64,000 nucleotides of DNA from an uncultured Prevotellaceae bacterium (GTDB taxonomy: Bacteria > Bacteroidota > Bacteroidia > Bacteroidales > Muribaculaceae): contig ONJS01000009.1 in NCBI GenBank assembly GCA_900318205.1, positions 1 to 64,000 on the forward strand, given 5' to 3'. Made by a program: the position numbers and the translations under genes. This document shows, piece after piece, positions 53,390 to 62,160 of the stretch. A model generated the notes under the pieces. It saw only the letters and a list, made by a program, of their open reading frames with translations, was not told the DNA's origin and searched no databases. Position 1 is the stretch's first letter. Every line of letters begins with the position of its first letter.

Positions 53390-53596
53390 TTAGCACAGTG
53401 AAACCTCGATGTCGTCCTTGCCCTCAGCAAAGTTGAGCTTGCCTTCCTTAGCGAGCCAACCCAGAGCGCAGTGCATTTCGTTCACTTTGAGTTTAGTAAC
53501 CTTGCGCAGGTCCTTCAAGCTCAGAGCCTTCTGAGCATCATTCAGGGCGTTCCACACGAGACCAGCCCAATTACCAATGTTTTCTACGTTGATCAT
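53390..53596 (-). CDS. Winged-helix domain protein (wHTH_10 type)
   Basis: A 68-residue protein: MINVENIGNWAGLVWNALND, KALSLKDLRKVTKLK and ALGWLAKEGKLNF. This fits the short winged-helix family common in Bacteroidetes, whose targets are unknown. It stands alone, with a terminator downstream. It may be a DNA- or protein-binding regulator. Confidence 0.88.
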   Translation of the reverse strand: MINVENIGNWAGLVWNALNDAQKALSLKDLRKVTKLKVNEMHCALGWLAKEGKLNFAEGKDDIEVSLC

Positions 53597-53756
53597 AAAA
53601 AATTTAATTAAACCTTTAATAAAACAATCGATGATTTGTTAAAAAATCGCTGCAAAGGTAATTGTTTTTTGGCAACTGCCCGAAAAAATTGCCCAAAAAG
53701 GCATATAAATGCCCAAAAACGGTCATGCAATCGGTTGCATTAGAATTTCTTTAAGC

Positions 53757-54644
53757 CTAAAAGTCGCCGCCTAGCAGGCGATAGAGGTCGAGGGTTGCGG
53801 CAAAGTCAGCACGCTGCCCGTCGGTAAGCATTTTAACGTGATGGATGCCTCGTGTGCTCATCAATTTAAGCGCCACCCAGTTGCTATGAGCCAGGGCATA
53901 GATCAAATCCTTGTAGCGGACATCCAGCACATCATCGCTCGACTCCCAGTAGATGCCTCCCTGCAAACTGCCATGCTTGTGCTCGCCGGGGTAGAAGGGA
54001 TAGTCATAACCGTCGATGTTGAAAAGCAACTGGTCAAAGTCCAGCGGATCGTCGGCACAATAATGCACACACAGTCTTAAGGGACCCGGCATGCTGTCGC
54101 TATCGGGGGGCATAGCAAAAGTGAAGAACACCTCGTTGCTGATGCTGTCGTTAGAAACATATTTGGACACGCAATCCCCGGCATCATTGACCACAAAACC
54201 CGGCAAAAGTTGGTCGATGGTTGACGTCACGGGCAGGTCACGCCACGTCATGCGGCGATAACCATACTCGGTCAGCGAGTAATCGCGTCCCAACAAGGAA
54301 TCCAGAGCAGCCTGTTCGGCTGGACTTTTGCTGGTGTGCTGTCGCGGTGTCAAGCGATGACCTTCAACGGCTACACTGTCCCGCCCTACAGTACGAGGCA
54401 CATCAACGGTGCCCCACACCTCGTCGCTGGTGTCCCACGGATCGTCCTTGGGTTCTGCCTTGCGTGACATCTGCTCCTGCAGCTTTTTCAGCGCCTTGGC
54501 GCGCTCGCGCTCGGGATGCAGACGACGGATATCACGCTTCAAGACCGTGTTCTTGTCATCATCGTCACGAGTGCTACTGGCCATAGCCACAGGCATGGCG
54601 AGCAGCGCAATGAGCAGCAGCAGGATATATCTATTTATTCCCAT
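53757..54644 (-). CDS. Secreted or periplasmic protein of unknown function
   Basis: A 295-residue protein with a signal peptide (MGINRYILLLLIALLAMPVA, cleaved near MASS). A charged, partly coiled segment follows (RRLHPERERAKALKKLQEQM), then a globular domain with FFTFAMPPDSDSMPGPLRLC and GGIYWESSDDVLDV. No named family recognised. It is downstream of cinA with four 9-bp CTATAG repeats in the spacer. Confidence 0.75.
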   Translation of the reverse strand: MGINRYILLLLIALLAMPVAMASSTRDDDDKNTVLKRDIRRLHPERERAKALKKLQEQMSRKAEPKDDPWDTSDEVWGTVDVPRTVGRDSVAVEGHRLTPRQHTSKSPAEQAALDSLLGRDYSLTEYGYRRMTWRDLPVTSTIDQLLPGFVVNDAGDCVSKYVSNDSISNEVFFTFAMPPDSDSMPGPLRLCVHYCADDPLDFDQLLFNIDGYDYPFYPGEHKHGSLQGGIYWESSDDVLDVRYKDLIYALAHSNWVALKLMSTRGIHHVKMLTDGQRADFAATLDLYRLLGGDF

Positions 54645-54674
54645 GATTGTCTTTCTATAAATCTATCCTATTAA

Positions 54675-54710
54675 CTATAGTTACTATAGACCCTATAGTT
54701 TCTATAGTAA
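54675..54710. repeat. Four 9-bp CTATAG repeats
   Basis: CTATAG occurs at 54675, 54684, 54693 and 54702, exactly 9 bp apart, with variable three-base spacers (TTA, ACC, TTT, TAA). It lies between the cinA stop and the start of the next minus-strand gene, in that gene's 5' region. Confidence 0.8.
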
Positions 54711-54721
54711 TATACTCAGGT

Positions 54722-55957
54722 TTACAACAAGGACAGCAGCAACAACTGGGCCTCGAGCGTGGCACGGGTGATGACACGGTCGCGGTCGCCGGGCAACTGC
54801 TTGACCTGGGTCACTACACGGTCGCCGCATTTGGCAGCCATCCACACGGTGCCCACGGGTTTGGTCGGGGTGCCTCCCCCAGGACCGGCGATGCCGCTCG
54901 TGGCAATGGCGCAGTCGGTACCGATGGCACGGCAAGCGCCGTCTGCCATCTGGCGCACAACGGGTTCACTCACCACGCCATGGTTGATGATATCTGCCTC
55001 ATTCACGCCCAGCAGATTCATCTTTACCTCGTTAGCATAGCTCACGACACTGCCCTTGAAATAGTCACTGCTACCTGCGATACTGGTAATCTGGTGAGCG
55101 ATGTTGCCGCCCGTGCAACTCTCAGCGGTGGAGAGTGTCAGCCCCTTCTCACGCAGACGCTCGCCCAGAATCTCGGGCAGGCGCTTGTCGCCGTCGGCGA
55201 TAATGTGGCCGCCCAGGATATCATGCAACTGGCGCGATAGACGCTCCATATCATCGTTAATCTGGCGGGCATCGGTCGAGGAGCCCGTCAGCCTCAGGCG
55301 GATGATGCCACCCTCGGGCAGATAAGCCAGATGGATGCCGTGCGGCATGTTGCGTTCAAACTCATCAAGTTGCATAGCCAGTGCCGACTCAATGATACCC
55401 GTAACGACAAAGGTGCGGAACTCGATGTCCTCACCGTCGTTGAAGTGGGCCAACAGCTGCGGGATAACGGCACGCTCCATCATGCCCTGCAGTTCAAAGG
55501 GCACACCTGGCATGCTCACCAGCACCTTGCCGTCGCGCTCAAACCACATCAACGGCGCGGTACCCATCTCGTTCTGGATGACGCGGCACGATGAGGGCAC
55601 CATCGCCTGCAAGCGGGTGTACTCGTTGAGTTTGAGGTGGCGGCGCTCCATCACCTGCATGACGTTGCGCTCCACCTCTTTATCGAGTACCATCTCGCCA
55701 CCAAAGTAGCGGCACAACGTCGGCTTGGTGATGTCGTCCTTGGTCGGTCCAAGGCCGCCGGTCATTAACACAACATCGGTCTGTGCAAAGGCTCGATCGA
55801 TAGCAAGTTTGATCTGCTCGGCGTCATCAGGGACAACCTGAACGGTATTCACATCCCAACCACGCGGCGTCATGTGACGGGCTATCCAGCCCGAATTAGT
55901 ATCGGTGACCTGCCCGATGAGCAACTCGTCGCCGATGGCAATAATGCTGTATTTCAC
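54722..55957 (-). CDS. cinA: CinA family protein (NMN deamidase/competence-damage type)
   Basis: Two-domain cytoplasmic enzyme, 411 residues. The N-terminal MoaB-like domain has ISIIAIGDELLIGQVTDTNS-like sequence (IIAIGDELLIGQVTDTNSGW) and MTGGLGPTKDDITK. The C-terminal amidase domain has LSTAESCTGGNIAHQIT and ATSGIAGPGGGTPTKPVGTV, as in PncC, which deamidates nicotinamide mononucleotide. It follows the lipoprotein gene by 17 bp, so the two are co-transcribed. Confidence 0.93.
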   Translation of the reverse strand: MKYSIIAIGDELLIGQVTDTNSGWIARHMTPRGWDVNTVQVVPDDAEQIKLAIDRAFAQTDVVLMTGGLGPTKDDITKPTLCRYFGGEMVLDKEVERNVMQVMERRHLKLNEYTRLQAMVPSSCRVIQNEMGTAPLMWFERDGKVLVSMPGVPFELQGMMERAVIPQLLAHFNDGEDIEFRTFVVTGIIESALAMQLDEFERNMPHGIHLAYLPEGGIIRLRLTGSSTDARQINDDMERLSRQLHDILGGHIIADGDKRLPEILGERLREKGLTLSTAESCTGGNIAHQITSIAGSSDYFKGSVVSYANEVKMNLLGVNEADIINHGVVSEPVVRQMADGACRAIGTDCAIATSGIAGPGGGTPTKPVGTVWMAAKCGDRVVTQVKQLPGDRDRVITRATLEAQLLLLSLL

Positions 55958-55974
55958 TGTATCGTTGTAATATT

Positions 55975-56613
55975 TTAGTTACTGCTGGGGACCATGTGAC
56001 TGGCAGGAATCTCCTTGGCAGGCCAGCCATAGTCCTGATAGTATTTCACGGGCAGATTGTGGGTTTTCACATACCAGCCAATTGCTACACTGCGGGCCTC
56101 TTCGCGTGTCTCCTCATTACTGTTGATGCTATGGAATGCCTCATACATGTCACCGAAGATGCGCTTGGCGCTGGCCTCGTTGCCATGACCGTCTTCAACC
56201 TGTTCAAATGAGAGGACGACAAACTCGCCCTTCTCGTTCTGCATGACACGCATCACGCCCGGATGATCGCCACCCGAAACAGTCTTGAGTGTGTCACCAG
56301 CGATATTGAAATTATACACCCAGAAATCACCATAAACCAGCATTGCGCTGTCGGAGTCAGCATTGTCACATGCCACAATCGTGGGGCACGGGATGCAAAC
56401 TTCACCGGGAGCATATTGCGAACCAATTGAGTCAACCAAATACTGGTTTAACGCCGGCAGGAAAGGAAAATGATTCATCATTTCCACTGCGTCCACACTA
56501 TCAGTACTAGCAGCCTTCTCAGCATCGGCATTACCATTGTTATTGCAGGATGTCACACAAGCTGCGCCGCAAGCCAGGATGGCGGCCATCATCCACAATT
56601 TCATCTGTTTCAT
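55975..56613 (-). CDS. Lipoprotein of unknown function
   Basis: A 212-residue protein with the lipobox CVTSC and a following NNNGNAD linker typical of Bacteroidetes surface lipoproteins. The mature part (FPFLPALNQYLVDSIGSQYA, YGDFWVYNFNIAGDTLKTVS) has no family I can name. A -7 box TACCTTTG is on the minus strand at 56647-56654. First gene of the unit with cinA. Confidence 0.75.
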   Translation of the reverse strand: MKQMKLWMMAAILACGAACVTSCNNNGNADAEKAASTDSVDAVEMMNHFPFLPALNQYLVDSIGSQYAPGEVCIPCPTIVACDNADSDSAMLVYGDFWVYNFNIAGDTLKTVSGGDHPGVMRVMQNEKGEFVVLSFEQVEDGHGNEASAKRIFGDMYEAFHSINSNEETREEARSVAIGWYVKTHNLPVKYYQDYGWPAKEIPASHMVPSSN

Positions 56614-56792
56614 CGTTTCTTCTCTTTAAAAAGTATTGTGATACCGCAAAGGTACAACGCATTTTAGAGCTAACCAACATTTTCAAGAAAATCTCAACCA
56701 AGAAAGCCGACAAACTATTCATCATTTCGTCAAGAACAAAGGGATTTTTTGTAATTTAGCGGACTGAAAAGATATTTGAAGGGAAAACTACG

Positions 56793-57560
56793 ATGCAGAT
56801 TATCCTTGCAAGCGCTAAGATTATGAATGAACGGGCGGTGGTGCCTGAGGGCATTACAGCGTCGAGTCCACTGTTCCTGCGAGAAGCGCAAGCACTGGCC
56901 TATGACATGATGCAGTATCCGGTCGAGACACTCGCCGAGATGCTGGGATGTTCACAGGCCATTGCGTCGCAGAACCGACTGCGGTATCTGCGCTTTGATG
57001 ACCCACACGAGGCGTTGCCTGCCATCCTCGCCTATCACGGTCAGGCTTACAAGCACCTGAAGGCTGAGACGCTGGACGCTGATACGCTGCACTATGCACA
57101 AGAGCACTTATGGGTAATGTCGTTCCTCTATGGCCTGTTGCGACCTCTGGATGACATACGCCCCTACCGGATGGAGGGCCATGTGGAACTGCCCAGCGCG
57201 GGAGGAGGTTCCCTGTTTGACTACTGGAAACCACGCCTGACCCAAGTGCTCATCGACAGCGTCAAGGCCGACGACGGTGTGCTCATCCACTTGGCTACCG
57301 AGGAGTTTCAGCGCCTGGTGGACTGGCAGCGCGTCAAGCAAGAGGTGCGCGTGGTTCAGCCCATGTTCCTCGTGCGCAAGGGCGACACCCTCAAGGTGCA
57401 AGCTGTTTGGGCAAAGACCTGCCGCGGCGCCATGGCGCGCATGATTCTGCAAGAGAGACTCACCCGTCCCGAGGACTTGTCCGCGTTCCAATATGAGGGC
57501 TTCACCTTCAGCCCCGCTTCAAGCGAACAAGACCAACCCTGTTTCATCAAAGAAAACTAG
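56793..57560 (+). CDS. yaaA: YaaA family peroxide-stress protein
   Basis: DUF328/YaaA protein, 255 residues, which in E. coli limits free iron under peroxide stress and binds DNA. Motifs: MQIILASAKIMN at the start, AILAYHGQAYKHLKAETL, FLYGLLRPLDDIRPYRMEGH and ARMILQERLTRPEDL. It ends 10 bp before the M48 protease gene, forming a two-gene unit. Confidence 0.92.
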   Translation: MQIILASAKIMNERAVVPEGITASSPLFLREAQALAYDMMQYPVETLAEMLGCSQAIASQNRLRYLRFDDPHEALPAILAYHGQAYKHLKAETLDADTLHYAQEHLWVMSFLYGLLRPLDDIRPYRMEGHVELPSAGGGSLFDYWKPRLTQVLIDSVKADDGVLIHLATEEFQRLVDWQRVKQEVRVVQPMFLVRKGDTLKVQAVWAKTCRGAMARMILQERLTRPEDLSAFQYEGFTFSPASSEQDQPCFIKEN

Positions 57561-57570
57561 AAAAGACGAT

Positions 57571-58836
57571 ATGGCAAAGACTTTATTATTGTTGATTATC
57601 GCATTTGTCACGCTGGACTTTATCATCAGCAGTGTGCTGTCGTGGCTCAACACCAAGTGGATGACGCATCCTGTTCCGCCGGAACTGGAGGGACTGTATG
57701 ACGAGGAGAAATACCGCAAGCAGCAGGAATACATGAAGACCAACAAACGCGTGTCATTGGTCGCCCGCTGCGTGTCGTTCGGCCTGACGCTGGTAATTCT
57801 GGGCTTCGGGCTCCTCGGGTGGCTTGACAACCAGTGCAAGGCGTGGACCGACTTGCCCGTGCTGCAGCTGGTGCTGTTCCTGGTGATATACAACCTGTTC
57901 AACACCGTCATTGGCCTGCCCTTCAGTTACTACTCGACTTTTGTCATCGAGGAGCGCTTCGGGTTCAACCGCACGACACACAAAACCTTCTGGCTCGACA
58001 CACTGAAGTCCTTTGCCGTCTCGACCGTACTCGGTGCCGTGCTGATGGCTGTGGTCTATTGGCTGTACCTGACCTTCGGCCAGCAGTTCTGGATCTGGGC
58101 GACACTGGTTGTCGCCGTGTTCATCATCTTCTTCTCGATGTTCTACAGCAACCTGATTGTGCCCCTTTTCAACAAGCAGACGCCGTTGCCCGAGGGCGAA
58201 CTGCGTGACGCCATCACAGCGGCTGTCAAGAGTTTCGGCTCCAAGTTCAAGGACATCTACATCATCGACGGCAGCAAGCACTCCACCAAGGCCAATGCCT
58301 ATTTCACCGGCTTCGGTCCCAAGAAGCGTATCGTGCTCTATGACACACTGCAAGACCAGATGACCAACGAGGAAATTGTCGCCGTGCTCGCCCATGAGTT
58401 CGGCCACTACAAGCACCGCGACACCTTTAAGAACATGTTTATCTCAATTGCGATGGTCGCCGTCAACCTGTTCATTTTCTCGCTGCTGGTCAGCAACCCG
58501 GACCTGCCGGCAGCCTTGGGAGGCACCGCCCCATCGTTCATTCTGGCACTGGTAGCGTTCTCCTTGCTGTTCTCGCCCATCGACCTGTTGCTCAACCCCG
58601 CCAGCAGTGCCATCTCACGCCGCGCCGAGTACCGCGCCGACGCCTATGCCAACGAGCACGGCCATGGCGAAGCCCTCATCAGCGGCCTCAAGAAACTCGC
58701 CAGCCACGCCCTGAGCAACCTCACGCCCCACCCCCTCGTCGTCTGGTTCAGTTATAGCCACCCCACCCTCGCCCAACGCATCCGTGCCATCCGTACAACA
58801 ACCGAAACGACAACCGGGATAAAAGGAAAACAATAA
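57571..58836 (+). CDS. M48 family zinc metalloprotease (Ste24-like)
   Basis: Integral membrane protease of the CAAX prenyl protease (Ste24) group, 421 residues from ATG 57571; an upstream frame extension overlaps yaaA and is not used. The zinc site is HEFGH in LAHEFGHYKHRD (about residue 275), with a later Glu in SRRAEYRADAYA. Several membrane segments flank the site. In bacteria this group is linked to membrane protein quality control. Part of a two-gene unit with yaaA. Confidence 0.93.
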   Translation: MAKTLLLLIIAFVTLDFIISSVLSWLNTKWMTHPVPPELEGLYDEEKYRKQQEYMKTNKRVSLVARCVSFGLTLVILGFGLLGWLDNQCKAWTDLPVLQLVLFLVIYNLFNTVIGLPFSYYSTFVIEERFGFNRTTHKTFWLDTLKSFAVSTVLGAVLMAVVYWLYLTFGQQFWIWATLVVAVFIIFFSMFYSNLIVPLFNKQTPLPEGELRDAITAAVKSFGSKFKDIYIIDGSKHSTKANAYFTGFGPKKRIVLYDTLQDQMTNEEIVAVLAHEFGHYKHRDTFKNMFISIAMVAVNLFIFSLLVSNPDLPAALGGTAPSFILALVAFSLLFSPIDLLLNPASSAISRRAEYRADAYANEHGHGEALISGLKKLASHALSNLTPHPLVVWFSYSHPTLAQRIRAIRTTTETTTGIKGKQ

Positions 58837-58846
58837 ATACAATAAA
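58821..58846. repeat. 26-bp dispersed repeat, second copy
   Basis: Identical over 26 bp to 9160-9185 (core GGAAAACAATAAATACAATA). This copy begins inside the last codons of the M48 protease gene. A related segment is at about 16139 (GGAAAACAATAAACCAATAA). Confidence 0.7.
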
Positions 58847-58979
58847 AACAATGCTATCCAGCACGTCGCATTTAAACGACAACTTGGACAACTATAACAA
58901 CTTTCATTAATAGGAATTAAAGGGAAACAAGTTGCTCAACTCCTTCGATGCAACGGGCAGTATCAGCTGGGATAGGTTC

Positions 58980-59013
58980 TTTTGATGGCACCGCTTCGCT
59001 TTTGCCATCAAAA
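58980..59013. terminator. Hairpin over the stop codon of the CotH-like gene
   Basis: TTTTGATGGCA (58980-58990) pairs with TGCCATCAAAA (59003-59013) and spans the minus-strand stop at 59008. It also stands downstream of the M48 gene on the plus strand. Confidence 0.6.
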
Positions 59014-60393
59014 AGACCCGTTCAGATGATGCACCTTGATAGCGTCAACACTACCATCGTTATAGGTTTTCAGCATGATGTTGACACCACTCCATGGCTT
59101 ATCGCTGCTCATTCCCGCCAAGTTGATATATTTCACATCGACAATACTTTTCTCACCCAGGTTAGTGACATGATCAAGTCCTGTGGCATGAGGCAGATGC
59201 TCGTCAAACCATTCAATATTGGCAATTAACGAGTTCTTTATTCTTTCCACTCTATCAGCGATGCTTTCAGAATTGCTGCGATTCCATCGGATATTGTCTT
59301 GATAGAGTGCTTCGCCGCAATGCAGCAGATTTTCATCGATATATTCCATCCATGGTTGCACCTGAACAGGGTAAAATTGATTCCAGGCGTCTCTAACAGC
59401 GTCACAAAAGTCACCATCCTTAATCAGTTCACCTATCCAGTGTGGAATGAAGCCGTAAGAAGTTTTCATGCGGAAAGTATAATCGGTTTTTTGTCGTTGA
59501 TTACAATTCAAGTCCCACAATGGACCTGCCACCCAACGGGCATCATCCTCCCAATCCTTGTGCAAGTAAAAGCTGCCATGAAATCCGTCGCTGTTATCAA
59601 GAACTTCTTGAATGATGAAATAACGCGCCATTGCGTCCACATCAATCAGCCGCTCCCAATCTCCACTGGTTTTGTCATCGTCATAGATGGCCGTATTGAT
59701 GGCCCTAAACTCATCGGTCAACCAATTCCTTTGTACGCTGGAAAGCGAATCGGGAGAGTGATAAGTGATTCTAATACCCCATCGATCATTCTCTGGCAAA
59801 TAAATCTGATTGGTCTCGGAATAATTGTCCACCTCCACAAGCCAACAGTAAGGGATAGTACTCCCATCCTTATTCCAGTTGGGCTGCTCATAGATGTTGA
59901 GACGGTTCTTGCCGATGCGGATCGTCTCGGTGAGCAGATACAGGCCAACGTAGTCGCCGTTGAGTACCACTTCCACAGGCTTGGTCGATGGTGTCCACTC
60001 CATACTCATGATGTTGCCGAGTTGAAATCCTGCCACTGTCGATTCATGAAAATGAAGCAATGCCCAATGTCTGTTCTTCTTCATGCCAAGCAACGAGGTT
60101 TTATTCGCCAGCTTGATTTTATAGGGCTTCTTGACATCCCTCCAAGAGGAGTTTCCACGACCTCGTATCTCAAGCTGCTCTGGCGTATCTTTACTGCCTA
60201 TATTCATGTCTGGATTCAAATTGTCAACCATGTAGTAGGTTGCTGGAACGTAAACTGTCTTTGAAGTGATGGGCTGGTGATTTTGGGTCTCAATGTACAT
60301 CACAGGCAATGTGCCCGATTGTCCAGCCACTGTCAAAACCGCCATGCACAAGAAGATGGTCACTGATGTTCTAAAAAGTAGATTTCCTTTCAT
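59008..60393 (-). CDS. CotH kinase-like secreted protein with T9SS-like tail
   Basis: CotH proteins have an atypical protein-kinase fold; in Bacillus CotH phosphorylates spore coat proteins. The 461-residue protein has a signal peptide ending at AGQ, the family motifs EIRGRGNSSW, KKPYKIKLANK and ALLHFHES, and a GPLWDLN segment at the metal-binding Asp position. The end (VDVKYINLAGMSS..., YNDGSVDAIKV) resembles a type A sorting tail. Divergent from the TPR membrane protein gene, with GTTCACAA repeats between them. Confidence 0.88.
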   Translation of the reverse strand: MKGNLLFRTSVTIFLCMAVLTVAGQSGTLPVMYIETQNHQPITSKTVYVPATYYMVDNLNPDMNIGSKDTPEQLEIRGRGNSSWRDVKKPYKIKLANKTSLLGMKKNRHWALLHFHESTVAGFQLGNIMSMEWTPSTKPVEVVLNGDYVGLYLLTETIRIGKNRLNIYEQPNWNKDGSTIPYCWLVEVDNYSETNQIYLPENDRWGIRITYHSPDSLSSVQRNWLTDEFRAINTAIYDDDKTSGDWERLIDVDAMARYFIIQEVLDNSDGFHGSFYLHKDWEDDARWVAGPLWDLNCNQRQKTDYTFRMKTSYGFIPHWIGELIKDGDFCDAVRDAWNQFYPVQVQPWMEYIDENLLHCGEALYQDNIRWNRSNSESIADRVERIKNSLIANIEWFDEHLPHATGLDHVTNLGEKSIVDVKYINLAGMSSDKPWSGVNIMLKTYNDGSVDAIKVHHLNGSF

Positions 60394-60468
60394 AATTTGT
60401 CATAATTAAAATTACGATGCAAAAGTAGAAGTGCCCCCAGTGAACCTCAAGCACACTGAATCATAACT

Positions 60469-60497
60469 GTTCACAATGTGTTCACAAATGTTCACAA
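60469..60497. promoter_or_regulatory. Three GTTCACAA direct repeats between divergent genes
   Basis: GTTCACAA at 60469-60476, 60480-60487 and 60490-60497, spaced 11 and 10 bp, so on the same face of the helix. A partial inverse copy (GTGAAC) is at about 60440. Likely an operator shared by the CotH-like gene and the TPR gene. Confidence 0.65.
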
Positions 60498-60544
60498 GAG
60501 GCATGAAATACCGTTGTTGCGACAGCAATATTGCTGAAATGCAC

Positions 60545-60552
60545 TAACTTTG
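60545..60552 (+). promoter_or_regulatory. -7 box abutting the TPR gene start
   Basis: TAACTTTG ends 4 nt before the ATG at 60557, so the predicted transcript begins at about the A of the start codon (leaderless). Confidence 0.6.
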
Positions 60553-60556
60553 CAGC

Positions 60557-62146
60557 ATGGAACGATGCGTACAATTCTTGATCACTTGTTGCTGCTTGCT
60601 GACAATTGTATCATGCGGCAGCAATCATTCACAACCGCTTGCACTATTGACAGCCGACAGTCTAATCACCAACCACCCCGATAGTGCATTGCTGCTGCTT
60701 GCCGAAATAGCTGTCGATGCCGAAACATGGCCCAAGGAAGATCGTATGCGGTACTATTTACTCAGGAATAGGGCCGAGGAGAAATGTCATATCGTCCACG
60801 ACAATGACTCGGTTATGCAAGAAGCGGTTCGTTACTTTGACAAGCACGGCTCATCTCAAGAGAGGGCGCTTGCCTGGTTTGAATTGGGGCGCGTCTATGA
60901 CGAGATGCAGCTCACGGGTGATGCCTTCAATGCCTATAATCATTCACAGGGCACCGATACGCTATCGACCGACAGTGCCGTCCTTTCAATCAGGGCACGC
61001 GCAGTCAATCAGATCGGGCAAGTGAATATGTATCAGGATTTGTACCGTCAGAGCCAGCCCCACTTCATGAAGGCTATTCAACTTGGAGAGTTGGCTGGCG
61101 ATACTGTGATTCAAATATACGCCCTCCGCAATCTGGCTCGCAGCCATGTGGCGCTCGAGCAATATGATCAAGGTGTGGCAATGTTCAAGAAAGCGGCACA
61201 GATGGCTCTTGAGTACGATGATGCAGAGTCGTTCCAGACCATCCAAGTGGAGCTTTCGGACACATACCTTAACCTGGATGATTTGCCCCAGATGAAAGCA
61301 TCGCTCGATGCCTGTCACGGCCTTCATACAACCGATAGTTGCATCCTCACCAATCAATATGCCAACTACTATCTTGCAACTGGCAATCTTGATTCGGCTG
61401 CGATATTGTTCCGCCAGGGACTTGACGCCGACAACCCCTACGTGCAGCGGGATGCCATGCTCAACTTGGCCGACATCCTGGCCGAACGACAACAATATCG
61501 TGAAGCATTTGAACTGCTGGCTAGGAGCATTACCAAAGATGATTCGCTGACGGCGGTGGAAAAGGGACAGCATGCTAACCTGATTGCCACGCTCAACAAG
61601 AAGCTGGACAATGAACGCCGTCAGGATGCCAAGTTGCGCAGGCAAGACCTGATTATTATCGCCCTATCACTTTTCTTGCTTGGCATGATGCTGTTTGCTT
61701 ATTTTACTATCAAGCATAAAAACCTGCTCAACCGGCTCCAGCGCGAGAAAGCAGAAAAACTGATGCAAGAATTGCGCGAGGCACAGCAGCAACCGCGTCC
61801 AAGCAGAGAGCAAGGGGCGCGAGCATTTTCGGAAACAACGCTTTACGCCAATTTCCACGATCCCCGATTTGTACCCAAGTTAGCAGACTACAATGCTCTT
61901 GAAGACGCGCTCAATACCACTTATGACGGTTGCATCGAGAAGGTGAGGCAACTAAATGGGAAACTCAAGGACAAAGAGATTGTGCTTTGTATGCTTGAGA
62001 AAGCCAAAGTTCCTAACAAACTGATTTGTGCCTTCCTGAGCATGGAGCCCAACGCCTTGAGTATGATGCGCTCAAGGCTCTATTACAAACTTTTTAAAAG
62101 AAAAGGGACAGCCGACCTGTTCCATGAATTCATCAGTACCCTTTAA
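60557..62146 (+). CDS. TPR lipoprotein with membrane segment and cytoplasmic helix-turn-helix-like domain
   Basis: A 529-residue protein of the tetratricopeptide membrane-regulator kind found in Prevotella and Bacteroides. The N-terminus looks like a lipoprotein signal (LLTIVSCGSN, Cys20). TPR helices fill about 40-355, a coiled lead-in and transmembrane helix are at about 369-390, then a coiled coil and a C-terminal domain (440-529) with VRQLNGKLKDKEIVLCMLEKAK and ALSMMRSRLYYKLF that resembles an HTH output. It probably senses something outside and regulates genes, perhaps its neighbour CotH. The 62161 gene follows by 14 bp. Confidence 0.82.
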   Translation: MERCVQFLITCCCLLTIVSCGSNHSQPLALLTADSLITNHPDSALLLLAEIAVDAETWPKEDRMRYYLLRNRAEEKCHIVHDNDSVMQEAVRYFDKHGSSQERALAWFELGRVYDEMQLTGDAFNAYNHSQGTDTLSTDSAVLSIRARAVNQIGQVNMYQDLYRQSQPHFMKAIQLGELAGDTVIQIYALRNLARSHVALEQYDQGVAMFKKAAQMALEYDDAESFQTIQVELSDTYLNLDDLPQMKASLDACHGLHTTDSCILTNQYANYYLATGNLDSAAILFRQGLDADNPYVQRDAMLNLADILAERQQYREAFELLARSITKDDSLTAVEKGQHANLIATLNKKLDNERRQDAKLRRQDLIIIALSLFLLGMMLFAYFTIKHKNLLNRLQREKAEKLMQELREAQQQPRPSREQGARAFSETTLYANFHDPRFVPKLADYNALEDALNTTYDGCIEKVRQLNGKLKDKEIVLCMLEKAKVPNKLICAFLSMEPNALSMMRSRLYYKLFKRKGTADLFHEFISTL

Positions 62147-62160
62147 TTATTTGTTGAACA

